Positions 8,155 through 16,605 of a DNA stretch of 30,087 bases are shown here, one piece after another (within the stretch, counting starts at the first letter, position 1; the number at the start of each line of letters is the position of its first letter). The position numbers and the translations under genes are program-made. Below the pieces are notes generated by a model. The model saw only the letters and a program-made list of their open reading frames with translations. It made no database searches and was not told where the DNA came from. The stretch covers positions 1 to 30,087 of the forward strand of contig JAWUVN010000091.1 in assembly GCA_034112345.1 (NCBI GenBank). Direction: 5' to 3'. This DNA comes from Bermanella sp034112345. GTDB lineage: Bacteria > Pseudomonadota > Gammaproteobacteria > Pseudomonadales > Oceanobacteraceae.

Positions 8155-9285
8155 TTAATACAACCTCATTAGGTACATACCTATTTGGTTACCCACAGAT
8201 TCATTACCATCCTGATCTTTAAAGGTAAGCCAGCTTACATAAGCTCCCAGCGACACCCCCATAGAACCTCGAATTTCGACAGCAACCTTAGGTCCAAATG
8301 TAGGATCATACGTCTTAGTACTGCCTTCCCCTGTATACTCATGCACTCCGCGAGCAGTTAAACCAATTGCAAGACTACTCACCTGATTGGATTCAACCCA
8401 CAACAAATCGCTCATTAAGTACGTTTGTGAATGCGTTGAATTACCAGTGCTAGACAATGCATAGTATCCAAGCCCTAAGCTTGTTCGAATACTACTCGAA
8501 GGACGCCCAGAAACAGCCCACGAATAACCAAAGTTTAAAGCAGGACCACCGCCCAAGGTTAAGTTTGGTAAATAATCCTCAGCTGACGCCAAGGTGCTTG
8601 CCCCACGCCCCATAGAAAACTGCCAATAAGCCCCTGACATTTTTTCAAAAGGCTGATTAAACCCCTCATCTGGGGTCAACAACTCTAACGATCCCAAAGG
8701 CAGATAACTGGCCGCTTTCCTTTTAGAAAATGGCGTAACACTATAACTCCAACTGGATCCTTGATGCTGCGTAGTATAAGACGCGTCTTCGCCATAAAGT
8801 TTGGGCTCAGTTCGAATTATAAAGCGAGCGACTTCTCGATCTAATTCCAATGGAACCGCTGCATATCGCCCTGTAGAACTTAGCTGCGTAAATCTCAATT
8901 GAGGCTTTTTAACCTCTAACAAAGCACCTGTTTTTGAATATAGTTCGACAACAGGATAAAAGAACCCCTCTCCTATTTCTGTTTTCTTAATATAAGTTCT
9001 TAGCTGAAGCACTAAACGAGAATGACCAACAGGTAAATCATACCCTTTATAGAAAGATCTCCCCGCAGGCAATTCAATCACACCATCTTCTAATTCTGGA
9101 TCATCTTGCATACCAAAAGGCAGCGCTTGAAACTGATACACCGAATCAGATTGCATCTGATCCAGTTGCTGCATCTGCTCACGCACAGTGACTTGAGAAC
9201 AGGCCCCCAATAAAAATACAAAAGACAATACCGTCAAACACTTAAAATACTGAGATTGTTTCAAACCACTATTCACCTTTTTCAT
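8155..9285 (-). CDS. Lipoprotein with MalM-like domain and beta-barrel-like C-terminus
   Basis: 376 aa from the ATG at 9285. Signal peptide with lipobox LLGAC, lipidated cysteine at residue 29. The middle part (about 45-170) resembles the MalM/maltose-operon periplasmic family (pattern around FYKGYDLPVGHSRLVLQL and FFYPVVELYSKTGALL). From about residue 220 to the end the chain alternates polar and hydrophobic/aromatic residues, is rich in Gly, Ser and Tyr, and ends MYLMRLY, as outer-membrane strands do. The open frame also contains GTG at 9303 and ATG at 9291; none has a clear SD, and translation probably depends on ribosomes leaving arsH, whose 3' end overlaps the start. Function not recognised: an outer-membrane or cell-surface role is inferred. 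Confidence 0.6.
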   Translation of the reverse strand: MKKVNSGLKQSQYFKCLTVLSFVFLLGACSQVTVREQMQQLDQMQSDSVYQFQALPFGMQDDPELEDGVIELPAGRSFYKGYDLPVGHSRLVLQLRTYIKKTEIGEGFFYPVVELYSKTGALLEVKKPQLRFTQLSSTGRYAAVPLELDREVARFIIRTEPKLYGEDASYTTQHQGSSWSYSVTPFSKRKAASYLPLGSLELLTPDEGFNQPFEKMSGAYWQFSMGRGASTLASAEDYLPNLTLGGGPALNFGYSWAVSGRPSSSIRTSLGLGYYALSSTGNSTHSQTYLMSDLLWVESNQVSSLAIGLTARGVHEYTGEGSTKTYDPTFGPKVAVEIRGSMGVSLGAYVSWLTFKDQDGNESVGNQIGMYLMRLY

Positions 9286-9955
9286 ATTCATTTTTGTTTT
9301 CACTAAAACGATGAGTCAAAAGATCAGTGTGATCCCTCAATAATATGGTCATTCGAAATAACTCTTCCATCACATCAACAATTCGCTCTCGATAAGCACT
9401 GTCTTTCATCGTACCGTCGTCATTAAATTCTTTCCAAGCCATAGCTACTGAAGATTGATTTGGAATGGTAAACATCCTCATCCATCGACCTAATATTCGC
9501 AAACTATTCACCGCATTAAACGATTGAGAGCCACCACTGACCTGCATAACAGCTAAAGTCCGGCCTTGCGTCGGTCTAACTGAACCCAAAGACAATGGAA
9601 TCCAATCTATTTGATTTTTAATTACAGACGTCAAATTACCATGTATCTCAGGACTACACCAAACCATGCCTTCAGACCAGATTGCTAACTCATGTAGCTC
9701 TTTTACTTTTGGATGTGAGAAATTTTGACGATCAAACATTGGCAATTCAGCCGGATCATAAACACGAACATCAGCACCAAAAGACTCAAGGATTCTTACA
9801 GCCTCTAATGCAGCCTTTTTACTATACGATTCAGGTCTTAGCGAGCCGTATAAAACTAAAATACGAGGTGCATGATCGCTCATATTACTTGATGAAAGCG
9901 ATTTTACCGTGCTTTCAATTGTATGATTTGGAACCAATGAATCAGACATACTCAT
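9269..9955 (-). CDS. arsH: ArsH-type NAD(P)H-dependent FMN reductase
   Basis: 228 aa, the normal size of ArsH. Flavodoxin-like fold with the phosphate-binding loop LYGSLRPESYSKKAA near residue 35, the SPEIHGNLTSVIKNQIDWIPLS stretch split around 97-118, and the very characteristic ArsH block containing VRPTQGRTLAVMQVSGGSQS and SLRILGRWMRMFTIPNQSS. Known ArsH proteins use FMN and NADPH to reduce quinones, metal ions or to oxidise trivalent organoarsenicals. No other ars gene (arsR, arsB, arsC) is in the window, so an arsenic role here is uncertain; a general quinone or azo reductase role is equally possible. Start: ATG at 9955 has GAGTGG just upstream; GTG 9961 and ATG 9949 are alternatives. 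Confidence 0.85.
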   Translation of the reverse strand: MSMSDSLVPNHTIESTVKSLSSSNMSDHAPRILVLYGSLRPESYSKKAALEAVRILESFGADVRVYDPAELPMFDRQNFSHPKVKELHELAIWSEGMVWCSPEIHGNLTSVIKNQIDWIPLSLGSVRPTQGRTLAVMQVSGGSQSFNAVNSLRILGRWMRMFTIPNQSSVAMAWKEFNDDGTMKDSAYRERIVDVMEELFRMTILLRDHTDLLTHRFSENKNEYEKGE

Positions 9956-10021
9956 AACCACTCATATATATATCTTTACGTTTACAGTGTTGGAATTATC
10001 ACATACTAACTATTTAGCCAC

Positions 10022-10043
10022 AAAAAAGCCCGCATTGCGGGCT
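10022..10043 (-). terminator. Intrinsic terminator after the M48 protease gene
   Basis: AGCCCGC-ATT-GCGGGCT (10027-10043), a GC-rich 7-bp stem with a 3-base loop, is followed on the minus strand by a T run (10022-10026). It lies 23 bases past the stop of the protease gene and separates it from arsH. Confidence 0.9.
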
Positions 10044-10066
10044 TCAGATCTTATTTAATGCAATGA

Positions 10067-12328
10067 TTATTGGAGTAAGTTTACTGGGGATATTTCATTC
10101 TGGTTCTCAAACTTCGTCATAACCAGTGCCACTTGCGACTGCCACTTATGATACTGAAAAGACAATAACTGCAATAACAGAGATACGTACTCAGCGAGCT
10201 CTTGAATCGTTATGTCTTTCGAGTCCTCTGGCAATACACCTAACTTAATGTCGAAATATTCCAGTATATGAATTCTTTTTCTATTTAAAGACACTTTTAC
10301 GGGCTTACCTTTCAAGCGCTTCCGTAGTTCTTGCAGAATAAGCCAGACTTGTTGTTTTTCTGCCACGCCAGCCTGCAATATTTTAGTACTCACGCCATTG
10401 TGTAAACTATTAACAATCAAACTCAATGGGTTGTATGCCTCACCAATAGAAGATACTTCCTTTCTAACCTGCGCATAAAACTCTAAATTCGAGAACGCTC
10501 CCAAAACCTCTGATCTAGCTGACATATCCAAATGATTTAAAGCAACAAAAGCTCTCTGATAAAACACCTGATCCATGGCTTCCATATGATAAAGCGACTG
10601 CTGATATTGGGCGCGCATATGCTCAAGGTAGGATTCTGATTCACCCTTAGACAACACTTCGTTACCAATGTATTTTTTAAGCGGCAGTTTCGATTGTACA
10701 AGCCTTTGTATCACATACGCTTTATGAATACGCTTAAGTAGATTCGCCGATGCAGCTTGTTGCTTTCTATCCTCTACGCGATATCGTCGAATGTAATCGA
10801 TACTGGATTGGATATCGAACTGAGATATATCTCGCTCTTCCGAGGGCTCAAACCTCAATACTCTAGTCTCGATACGACCGTCAAAATAACGATGAGCCAG
10901 CTTATTTAACTTCTCTTTTTTAAGCTGTAACTGCCTAATTTTATCAGAAGAAATACAATGCTCGTCAGGTGCCTCGATACCCGTACTAATATAATCAAGC
11001 AGAGTAATTTCCTTCGTAATAAGCGATGCTCTTTCAAGTAAGATTGAAGCAGGTACCTTAGCCGTCAATACGCCTTTATGATTGAGTTCACTCGCATGAT
11101 TCAACCGAACCGAGTCACTTGGGCAAAAACGAGTCACCTCTTTATCTGCGTGCTCATCAAATACTCTTTCAATATAAGCAGGCGATTTTTTAGCTTCAAG
11201 TGCAACCGCCAAAGCATAATCGTCTAATAAGTAACCTTCTTTCCACGCCCAATCATTTTGCCTAGAAACAGCCGCTTGTGACTTTTGTATTAATCTAAGC
11301 TGATGAAGCATGCTTGAGAAGTCATCCGAACCTACCACTGAAATGGCAGCAGCATCTGTTTCCAGCTCTATTTGCCTGCTTTTCCAAGCGGTTAATTGAC
11401 GATGAATTATAAACATACAAGAAAAGGTACTTTGCTGAACAATATGAATGCGCTGCCAAATCCAAAGCTCCGCATACTCAAGCTTTGAAAGCTCTTCTTT
11501 CTGCATTCGACCTAGTAATTTCTGGTGAAATTTATCTTGCCCAGAGGCCCTAAAATACAACCACTCACTAACATGATGCATTAAATAGAAAGCCAGCTTC
11601 TTTTTCTTATTTCTAAAGTGAGACAGCTCGTGGGAAAGCATGGCTGCCAATTGATTTACAGACATCCCCATGAGAAGAGGTGCGCCAATCACTATCTTGT
11701 ATTCATCCCTATAAATACTATTTACACCAGAACATGCATCTACACGCAAAGCTGTTTCATTATTTATTTCAATGCGCCTAGGTGGTTTAACCTTTAAATG
11801 ACGACTTAATTCTGTTGTTAGAGACTTAAGCGCTGGCGCCTCATGTTCCTGTAACACACGACCATGAAAAGATTTAAAACCACCAAATAAAGGTCGTATC
11901 AATATATATAACAATCCAAATGCAAGTACCGCTGGAGATAGCCACAGTGTTGCCTCTATATATTGTTCATTTTCCACATACTGAACAACGGGCAAACTAA
12001 AAACGATAACGGTTGCTGCCACAACAGCAAATACCGCTGAAATGTAAATCATTGGAATGAATAAACTGACCGCTTCTACAAATATTAGCTCTAAAGACTC
12101 TTTTAAATCGACACTATCAATCGACATAGAGCCTTTAAATGATTTGGTAAAATATTCTGATAACTTCTGACTATTCGCGCTAGGTGCTGGAGTCGATTTT
12201 TTATGGGCAGAATTTTTTGCTTTTTTACTGGCTGTTTTCCAATCAATTTCGGAATCATTTTCGGCAACCGGGCTGACAGCCCTAAGTGGACCAGTCAGGT
12301 GGCGTCTGGATGCAAAATTTGCAAACAT
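10067..12328 (-). CDS. Large membrane-anchored M48-family zinc metalloprotease
   Basis: 753 aa, far longer than HtpX (about 290) or Oma1/BepA-type M48 enzymes. A basic, Ser/Lys-rich N-terminal segment (1-75) precedes two hydrophobic helices (about 86-112 and 126-146). The zinc site is seen as HELSH (H233, E234, H237) in LAAMLSHELSHF, with the third ligand region E321-L-E-T-D325 in SRQIELETDAAA. The remaining 420 residues are charged and largely helical with no domain I can name. ATG preceded by AGAAGG at about 8 bases. Single-gene unit with its own terminator. By family, it should cleave membrane or misfolded proteins; the substrate and the side of the membrane are not evident. The protease assignment is firm, the role is not. 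Confidence 0.82.
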   Translation of the reverse strand: MFANFASRRHLTGPLRAVSPVAENDSEIDWKTASKKAKNSAHKKSTPAPSANSQKLSEYFTKSFKGSMSIDSVDLKESLELIFVEAVSLFIPMIYISAVFAVVAATVIVFSLPVVQYVENEQYIEATLWLSPAVLAFGLLYILIRPLFGGFKSFHGRVLQEHEAPALKSLTTELSRHLKVKPPRRIEINNETALRVDACSGVNSIYRDEYKIVIGAPLLMGMSVNQLAAMLSHELSHFRNKKKKLAFYLMHHVSEWLYFRASGQDKFHQKLLGRMQKEELSKLEYAELWIWQRIHIVQQSTFSCMFIIHRQLTAWKSRQIELETDAAAISVVGSDDFSSMLHQLRLIQKSQAAVSRQNDWAWKEGYLLDDYALAVALEAKKSPAYIERVFDEHADKEVTRFCPSDSVRLNHASELNHKGVLTAKVPASILLERASLITKEITLLDYISTGIEAPDEHCISSDKIRQLQLKKEKLNKLAHRYFDGRIETRVLRFEPSEERDISQFDIQSSIDYIRRYRVEDRKQQAASANLLKRIHKAYVIQRLVQSKLPLKKYIGNEVLSKGESESYLEHMRAQYQQSLYHMEAMDQVFYQRAFVALNHLDMSARSEVLGAFSNLEFYAQVRKEVSSIGEAYNPLSLIVNSLHNGVSTKILQAGVAEKQQVWLILQELRKRLKGKPVKVSLNRKRIHILEYFDIKLGVLPEDSKDITIQELAEYVSLLLQLLSFQYHKWQSQVALVMTKFENQNEISPVNLLQ

Positions 12329-12471
12329 TAAGCTTACCTTCTATATACAACGATACGTATTATGAATTTTAAAAAATAACACTATCCCATATTTCGCTAC
12401 AATTACACACATATATAAACATTTGACTGATTCACACATTAAAAACAATCAAAAGCAGGCACTGAGTAGCT

Positions 12472-12939
12472 TCAAGATTTAATTGGCAGCATTGTTCTTT
12501 CTAATATCTTCCGCATAACAAAACTTGAATGCACGCCCGTAACCCCTGGTATACGAGTTAACTTACCTAATAAAAACTCTTGATAAGCGTTCATGTCAGC
12601 TACCATAACTTTCAACACGTAATCAGCGCTTTGACCCGTAATCAAATAACATTCTAAAACTTCATCACTATCCGATACAGCATTCTCAAATGCTTCAAAT
12701 CGCTCAGGCGTATGGCGATCCATACTGATGGATATTATTGCCATTAAATCTAAACCCAATTTTTTAGCATCCAGTAATGTCACTGTTTTTAAAATCAAAC
12801 CTGACTCCTCAAGTGCTTTTACACGTCTTGAGCATGGACTAGCAGACAGCCCTATCTTGTCTGCCAATTCAAGATTACTGATAGAGCCATTATTCTGTAG
12901 CTCCACTAGAATTCTACGATCAGTACGATCTAACTCCAT
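12472..12939 (-). CDS. Lrp/AsnC-family transcriptional regulator
   Basis: 155 aa from the ATG at 12939, which has a strong SD (AGGAGGGG, 2-4 bases before ATG); the open frame extends to 13062 but that extension is hydrophobic and unlike the family. N-terminal winged HTH (residues 1-60: ELDRTDRRILVELQNNG, then NLELADKIGLSASPCSRRVK) and C-terminal RAM/ligand-binding domain (about 65-150, with GQSADYVLKVMVADMNAYQEF). Divergent from leuA across 266 bases, so control of leuA, and response to leucine or another amino acid, is a reasonable inference. It may be a local regulator rather than global Lrp; sequence similarity to other Lrp-like paralogues cannot be ranked by eye. Confidence 0.9.
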   Translation of the reverse strand: MELDRTDRRILVELQNNGSISNLELADKIGLSASPCSRRVKALEESGLILKTVTLLDAKKLGLDLMAIISISMDRHTPERFEAFENAVSDSDEVLECYLITGQSADYVLKVMVADMNAYQEFLLGKLTRIPGVTGVHSSFVMRKILERTMLPIKS

Positions 12940-13205
12940 AACCCCTCCTTTAATAAAACCGATTAACCCATAAAAACTAATACAGTGACATAATACACCA
13001 ATATAAATAGAATTATTAGAGATATAAACCTCAAACCAATCAAAATCATGCAATATTAGCAAGCAATAACCTCATACTAAGACCTATAATTACCCTACTT
13101 GATCAGCTAGACAAACCACAAGTTAGTCCATAGCCAAGGCAAGCCAAAAGCCTGCCTTGCAAGTATCGCTAAATTAACAGCCTATTACTTTATACGAGAC
13201 GTATC
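12940..13205. promoter_or_regulatory. Divergent Lrp-family gene / leuA control region
   Basis: A 266-base AT-rich region. On the plus strand a perfect TATAAT (13085-13090) has no convincing -35, as expected for an activated promoter. A leader hairpin CAAGGCA-N11-TGCCTTG (13135-13159) lacks a T-tract, so it is not a standard terminator. Immediately before leuA, ATACG-AGA-CGTAT (13192-13204) could fold with the putative ribosome site in its loop. I found no short leader peptide rich in leucine codons, so classical leucine attenuation is not supported. Confidence 0.4.
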
Positions 13206-14876
13206 ATGTTTGATCATACTAAGTACCGCCCATTTCCAAGCGTTAACAAACCTAATCGCAATTGGCCAAGCCAAAGCATTACAACGGCTCCAATCTGGTG
13301 TTCTGTTGACCTACGAGATGGAAATCAAGCTTTGATCGAGCCAATGAACGTCGAACAAAAGCTATTAATGTGGGACTTATTAATCGACATGGGCTTTAAA
13401 GAAATCGAGATTGGCTTCCCCAGTGCATCACAAACTGACTTTGATTTTGTAAGGACTTTAATCGAGCAAAATAAAATTCCAGAAGACGTAACCATCCAAG
13501 CATTGGTACAAGCAAGAAGCGCTTTGATAGAGCGTACATTTGAGTCATTAAAAGGCGTAAAGCAAGCCATCGTGCACGTCTACAATTCAACTTCTCCAGT
13601 ACAGCGGGAAAAAGTATTTAATTTAGATAAGAAAGGCATCGTTGATATCGCTACTTTTGGGGCTAAAACCGTAATGGAATGTGCCGAAAAACAAACCGAT
13701 ACTAAATGGACTTTCCAATATAGCCCTGAAAGTTTTTCAGGCACCGAAATAGATTTTGCAATTGATGTCTGCAATCACGTTATTAATACATGGGCACCAA
13801 CCCCAGATAACAAATGCATCATTAACTTACCAGCAACGGTTGAATGTGCGATGCCGAATGTATTTGCCGATCAGGTAGAGACCTTTTGTGAAAATATTAT
13901 CAATCGAGATAATGTAATCATCAGCATTCATACTCATAACGACAGAGGGAGCGCCATTGCCGCTGCCGAATTGGCCATATTAGCCGGTGCAGATCGGATT
14001 GAAGGCACATTAATGGGAAATGGAGAGCGCACTGGAAACATGGATATCATTACCATGGGAATGAACTTGTATAGTCAGGGCATAGACCCTAAATTAGATT
14101 TCTCTGATGCCCATAGAATCACAACTGTAGTAGAGGAATGCACAAAAATCCCCACACACGCACGCCATCCATGGATGGGCGACTTAGTTTATACTGCTTT
14201 TAGTGGCTCCCACCAAGATGCTATTAAGAAATGTTTATCTCAGCAATCAGAACATGAGCCATGGGATGTTGCATACCTGCCCATTAACCCAAGTGACATT
14301 GGCAGAGATTACCAAAGTGTAATTCGTGTAAACAGCCAAAGTGGTAAAGGTGGTATTGCTTATATATTAGAATCTAAATACAACATTCAATTGCCACGTT
14401 GGATGCAAATTGAAATAAGCCAAGCGGTTCAAGCCTATACTGAAACTCACCAATGTGAAGTAACTGCCGATATTATCTGGGATATTTACCAAGAAAATTT
14501 TGGCGCGAGAAATGATGATATTTCTTTAACCCATTATCAGGTCTCAAATAATGAAGGCAAAGAAAATATAGAAGCCAACATTCATCACTCTGGAACTGAA
14601 ACCCAAATAGTCGGAACAGGAAACGGAGCTATTGATGCTTTTTGTAAAGGATTATCAAAACAATACAGCTGCTTAATCGACATCAAACAATTTGATCAGT
14701 GCTCAATGGGGGATACTAAAAATGCCATCGCCATGGCTATGACGCACATGACAATTAACGGACAAAAAATTATCACCTCAGCCACTGACACCGATACGCT
14801 TAGAGCTTCATTAATGAGTATATTAATTGGGCTTAACCGTTTCTCACAACAAACTAAAATCGAAGCAAAAATATAA
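13206..14876 (+). CDS. leuA: 2-isopropylmalate synthase
   Basis: First committed step of leucine synthesis: condenses acetyl-CoA with 2-ketoisovalerate. 556 aa, matching the long LeuA subfamily of yeast and Pseudomonas rather than the 523-aa E. coli form. TIM-barrel catalytic domain with the metal-binding/catalytic SVDLRDGNQAL (about residues 33-43) and ISIHTHNDRGSA (metal-binding HxH near residue 240), and NGERTGNMDI after it. The C-terminal part (about 430-556) corresponds to the leucine-binding regulatory LeuA dimer domain, so feedback inhibition by leucine is expected. Located apart from leuCDB, divergent from an Lrp-family gene, followed by a strong terminator. The ribosome site is poor (GAG, 7 bases before ATG). 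Confidence 0.96.
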   Translation: MFDHTKYRPFPSVNKPNRNWPSQSITTAPIWCSVDLRDGNQALIEPMNVEQKLLMWDLLIDMGFKEIEIGFPSASQTDFDFVRTLIEQNKIPEDVTIQALVQARSALIERTFESLKGVKQAIVHVYNSTSPVQREKVFNLDKKGIVDIATFGAKTVMECAEKQTDTKWTFQYSPESFSGTEIDFAIDVCNHVINTWAPTPDNKCIINLPATVECAMPNVFADQVETFCENIINRDNVIISIHTHNDRGSAIAAAELAILAGADRIEGTLMGNGERTGNMDIITMGMNLYSQGIDPKLDFSDAHRITTVVEECTKIPTHARHPWMGDLVYTAFSGSHQDAIKKCLSQQSEHEPWDVAYLPINPSDIGRDYQSVIRVNSQSGKGGIAYILESKYNIQLPRWMQIEISQAVQAYTETHQCEVTADIIWDIYQENFGARNDDISLTHYQVSNNEGKENIEANIHHSGTETQIVGTGNGAIDAFCKGLSKQYSCLIDIKQFDQCSMGDTKNAIAMAMTHMTINGQKIITSATDTDTLRASLMSILIGLNRFSQQTKIEAKI

Positions 14877-14962
14877 AAACCCTACGAACCAATACTGAAC
14901 TTTCTTTCTTAGACAACTCAATATCTTTCAATGTCCCGCCCTGAAATACGTTGACAGTTTTT

Positions 14963-14994
14963 AAAATGGCCAGTTATTAGCTGGCCTTTTTTTT
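14963..14994 (+). terminator. Intrinsic terminator after leuA
   Basis: GGCCAG-TTATTAG-CTGGCC (14968-14986) followed by eight T. Classic rho-independent terminator for leuA. Its A-rich left flank (14963-14966) may let it also act weakly on the convergent kinase gene, whose stop codon at 14993-14995 touches the T-tract. Confidence 0.92.
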
Positions 14995-16546
14995 ATTTTG
15001 GATATCCTGTTATTTCTTTTATTTGTTTATAGAGTGGCTGCAATCGTTTATACATTTTCAAATACACATTTTTATATAATTGATCATACATTTTAGTTGC
15101 TTGATAATCTGGCTCAAACACTTCACCTACACGAGTCATCTTCTGAATGGCTATATCATAATTTGCATGTAACCCAAGTCCTACGGCTACGTTAATCGCC
15201 GCTCCCAACCCTGATGTTTCATAAGTACTTGGTCTTTCTGCAGACAATCCAAAAATATCGGCCGTTAACTGCATCGCTGCATCGCTTTGACTTCCACCAC
15301 CACTTATTCTTAACTTGGTTATTTTAATGCCACTTCTTTTTTCAATTTTTTCTTTGCCTTCTCGTAAGCCATAAGCCAAACCTTCTAAAATTGAACGATA
15401 TAAGTGGGCTCGAGTATGAACATCACCAAAACCAATCACAGCACCCTTAGCTTCCGGCCCCGGCACACGAGTACCGGGAGACCAATAAGGCTGCAACATT
15501 AAACCCATAGAACCTGCCGGTACCGAATTAACTAGCTCATCAAATAGTGCTTCAGGTGACACACCTTTTTCATGGGCTATTTGCTGCTCTTTAAGGCCAA
15601 ATTGTTTTTTAAACCAACTGACCATCCAAAAGCCCCGATATATCATCACTTCAGTATTATACGAATCAGGAATGGCCGCTGGGTAAGGCGGTATAAACAT
15701 AACCGGCTCAACGTATTTTTTGGTGGTTGTATTTATAGTTGCGGTTGTACCGTAACTTAAGCAACCTATGTGCGGATCATTACCACCGCTACCAATTACT
15801 TCACACGCTTTATCTGATGCTGCCGCCACAAGTGGCAATCCGACAGGCAAACCCAAATGTTGTGCAGCAATATCATGTAAATACCCAAGAGTTTCGCCGG
15901 GCTTTACTAAGTCAGGAAGCATTGAATCTTTAAGATCAATAACTTTCCATTTCCAATCAAGCTTACCTGCCCATTTGTGATTTTTATAATCAAACGGTAA
16001 GTAGCCTACTATGCAACCCACTGAATCTTTAAACTCACCAGTGAGTCGATGAGTTAAATAACCACTTAACAAAAGAAATTTATGCGTTTTCTTCCAAATT
16101 TCAGGTTGGTTTTGAGCCAGCCATGGCGCTTGTGCTTTACGCTGAAACCCTTCGATAACATGCGTTAAACCTAAGCATTTAAACATCAAACCCCAAAGGC
16201 CAGATATTGGCTTTTCAATCTCCGCCTGACGCTGATCCAACCAAGTTATAGCTGGTCTTAAAGCACTACCATTTTCATCGACATTAATAATAGTGCCTCG
16301 CTGAGTGGTTAAACCAACACCCACCACCTGCTCAGGCTTAACATCAGTTGAAGACCAAAGTTCTTTGCAGGCCAAGCCTAAACTATCCCAATATAGTTCT
16401 GGATCTTGCTCCGCCCATCCTGGGTGCTTTGAAAAATAAGGCTCTATTTCGATCTTACCCTTTGCCACCAGTTGACCATCAAGATCAAACAGTAACGCCC
16501 TGACACTCTGAGTGCCATTATCGATAGAGAAAATATAATTTTTCAT
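14993..16546 (-). CDS. FGGY-family carbohydrate kinase (glycerol-kinase-like), substrate unknown
   Basis: 517 aa, family-typical length. ATPase-fold landmarks: N-terminal phosphate loop SIDNGTQSVRALLFD (residues 7-21), GLTTQRGT around 78-85, ITWLDQRQ near 100, a catalytic-Asp-type motif AAASDKACEVIGSGG in the middle, SYGTTATI (second phosphate loop), and the C-terminal signature RISGGGSQSDAAMQLTADIFG. FGGY kinases phosphorylate glycerol, xylulose, gluconate and related polyols; the sequence does not identify the substrate by eye. Its place behind a GlpD-like dehydrogenase suggests it makes a glycerol-3-phosphate-like product. Third gene of the operon, 59 bases after glpD, with no obvious SD before the ATG. 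Confidence 0.85.
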   Translation of the reverse strand: MKNYIFSIDNGTQSVRALLFDLDGQLVAKGKIEIEPYFSKHPGWAEQDPELYWDSLGLACKELWSSTDVKPEQVVGVGLTTQRGTIINVDENGSALRPAITWLDQRQAEIEKPISGLWGLMFKCLGLTHVIEGFQRKAQAPWLAQNQPEIWKKTHKFLLLSGYLTHRLTGEFKDSVGCIVGYLPFDYKNHKWAGKLDWKWKVIDLKDSMLPDLVKPGETLGYLHDIAAQHLGLPVGLPLVAAASDKACEVIGSGGNDPHIGCLSYGTTATINTTTKKYVEPVMFIPPYPAAIPDSYNTEVMIYRGFWMVSWFKKQFGLKEQQIAHEKGVSPEALFDELVNSVPAGSMGLMLQPYWSPGTRVPGPEAKGAVIGFGDVHTRAHLYRSILEGLAYGLREGKEKIEKRSGIKITKLRISGGGSQSDAAMQLTADIFGLSAERPSTYETSGLGAAINVAVGLGLHANYDIAIQKMTRVGEVFEPDYQATKMYDQLYKNVYLKMYKRLQPLYKQIKEITGYPK

Positions 16547-16605
16547 TTAAATGCCGTTGGCCATTATTTCTTGGCTAATTCTTATTATTAATAAATACAC
16601 AATCG

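Noticed and set aside
9964..9973. Alternating AT run upstream of arsH as a repeat or switch
   Set aside because: Only ten bases long; ordinary in AT-rich intergenic DNA, and no second copy is seen.
12940..13062. N-terminal extension of the Lrp-family gene
   Set aside because: The 41 extra residues are hydrophobic and unlike the family; a strong SD (AGGAGGGG) precedes the internal ATG at 12939.
13192..13204. ATACG-AGA-CGTAT as a regulatory RNA switch for leuA
   Set aside because: A 5-bp stem with a 3-base loop is too small to claim; kept only as a note in the leuA control region.
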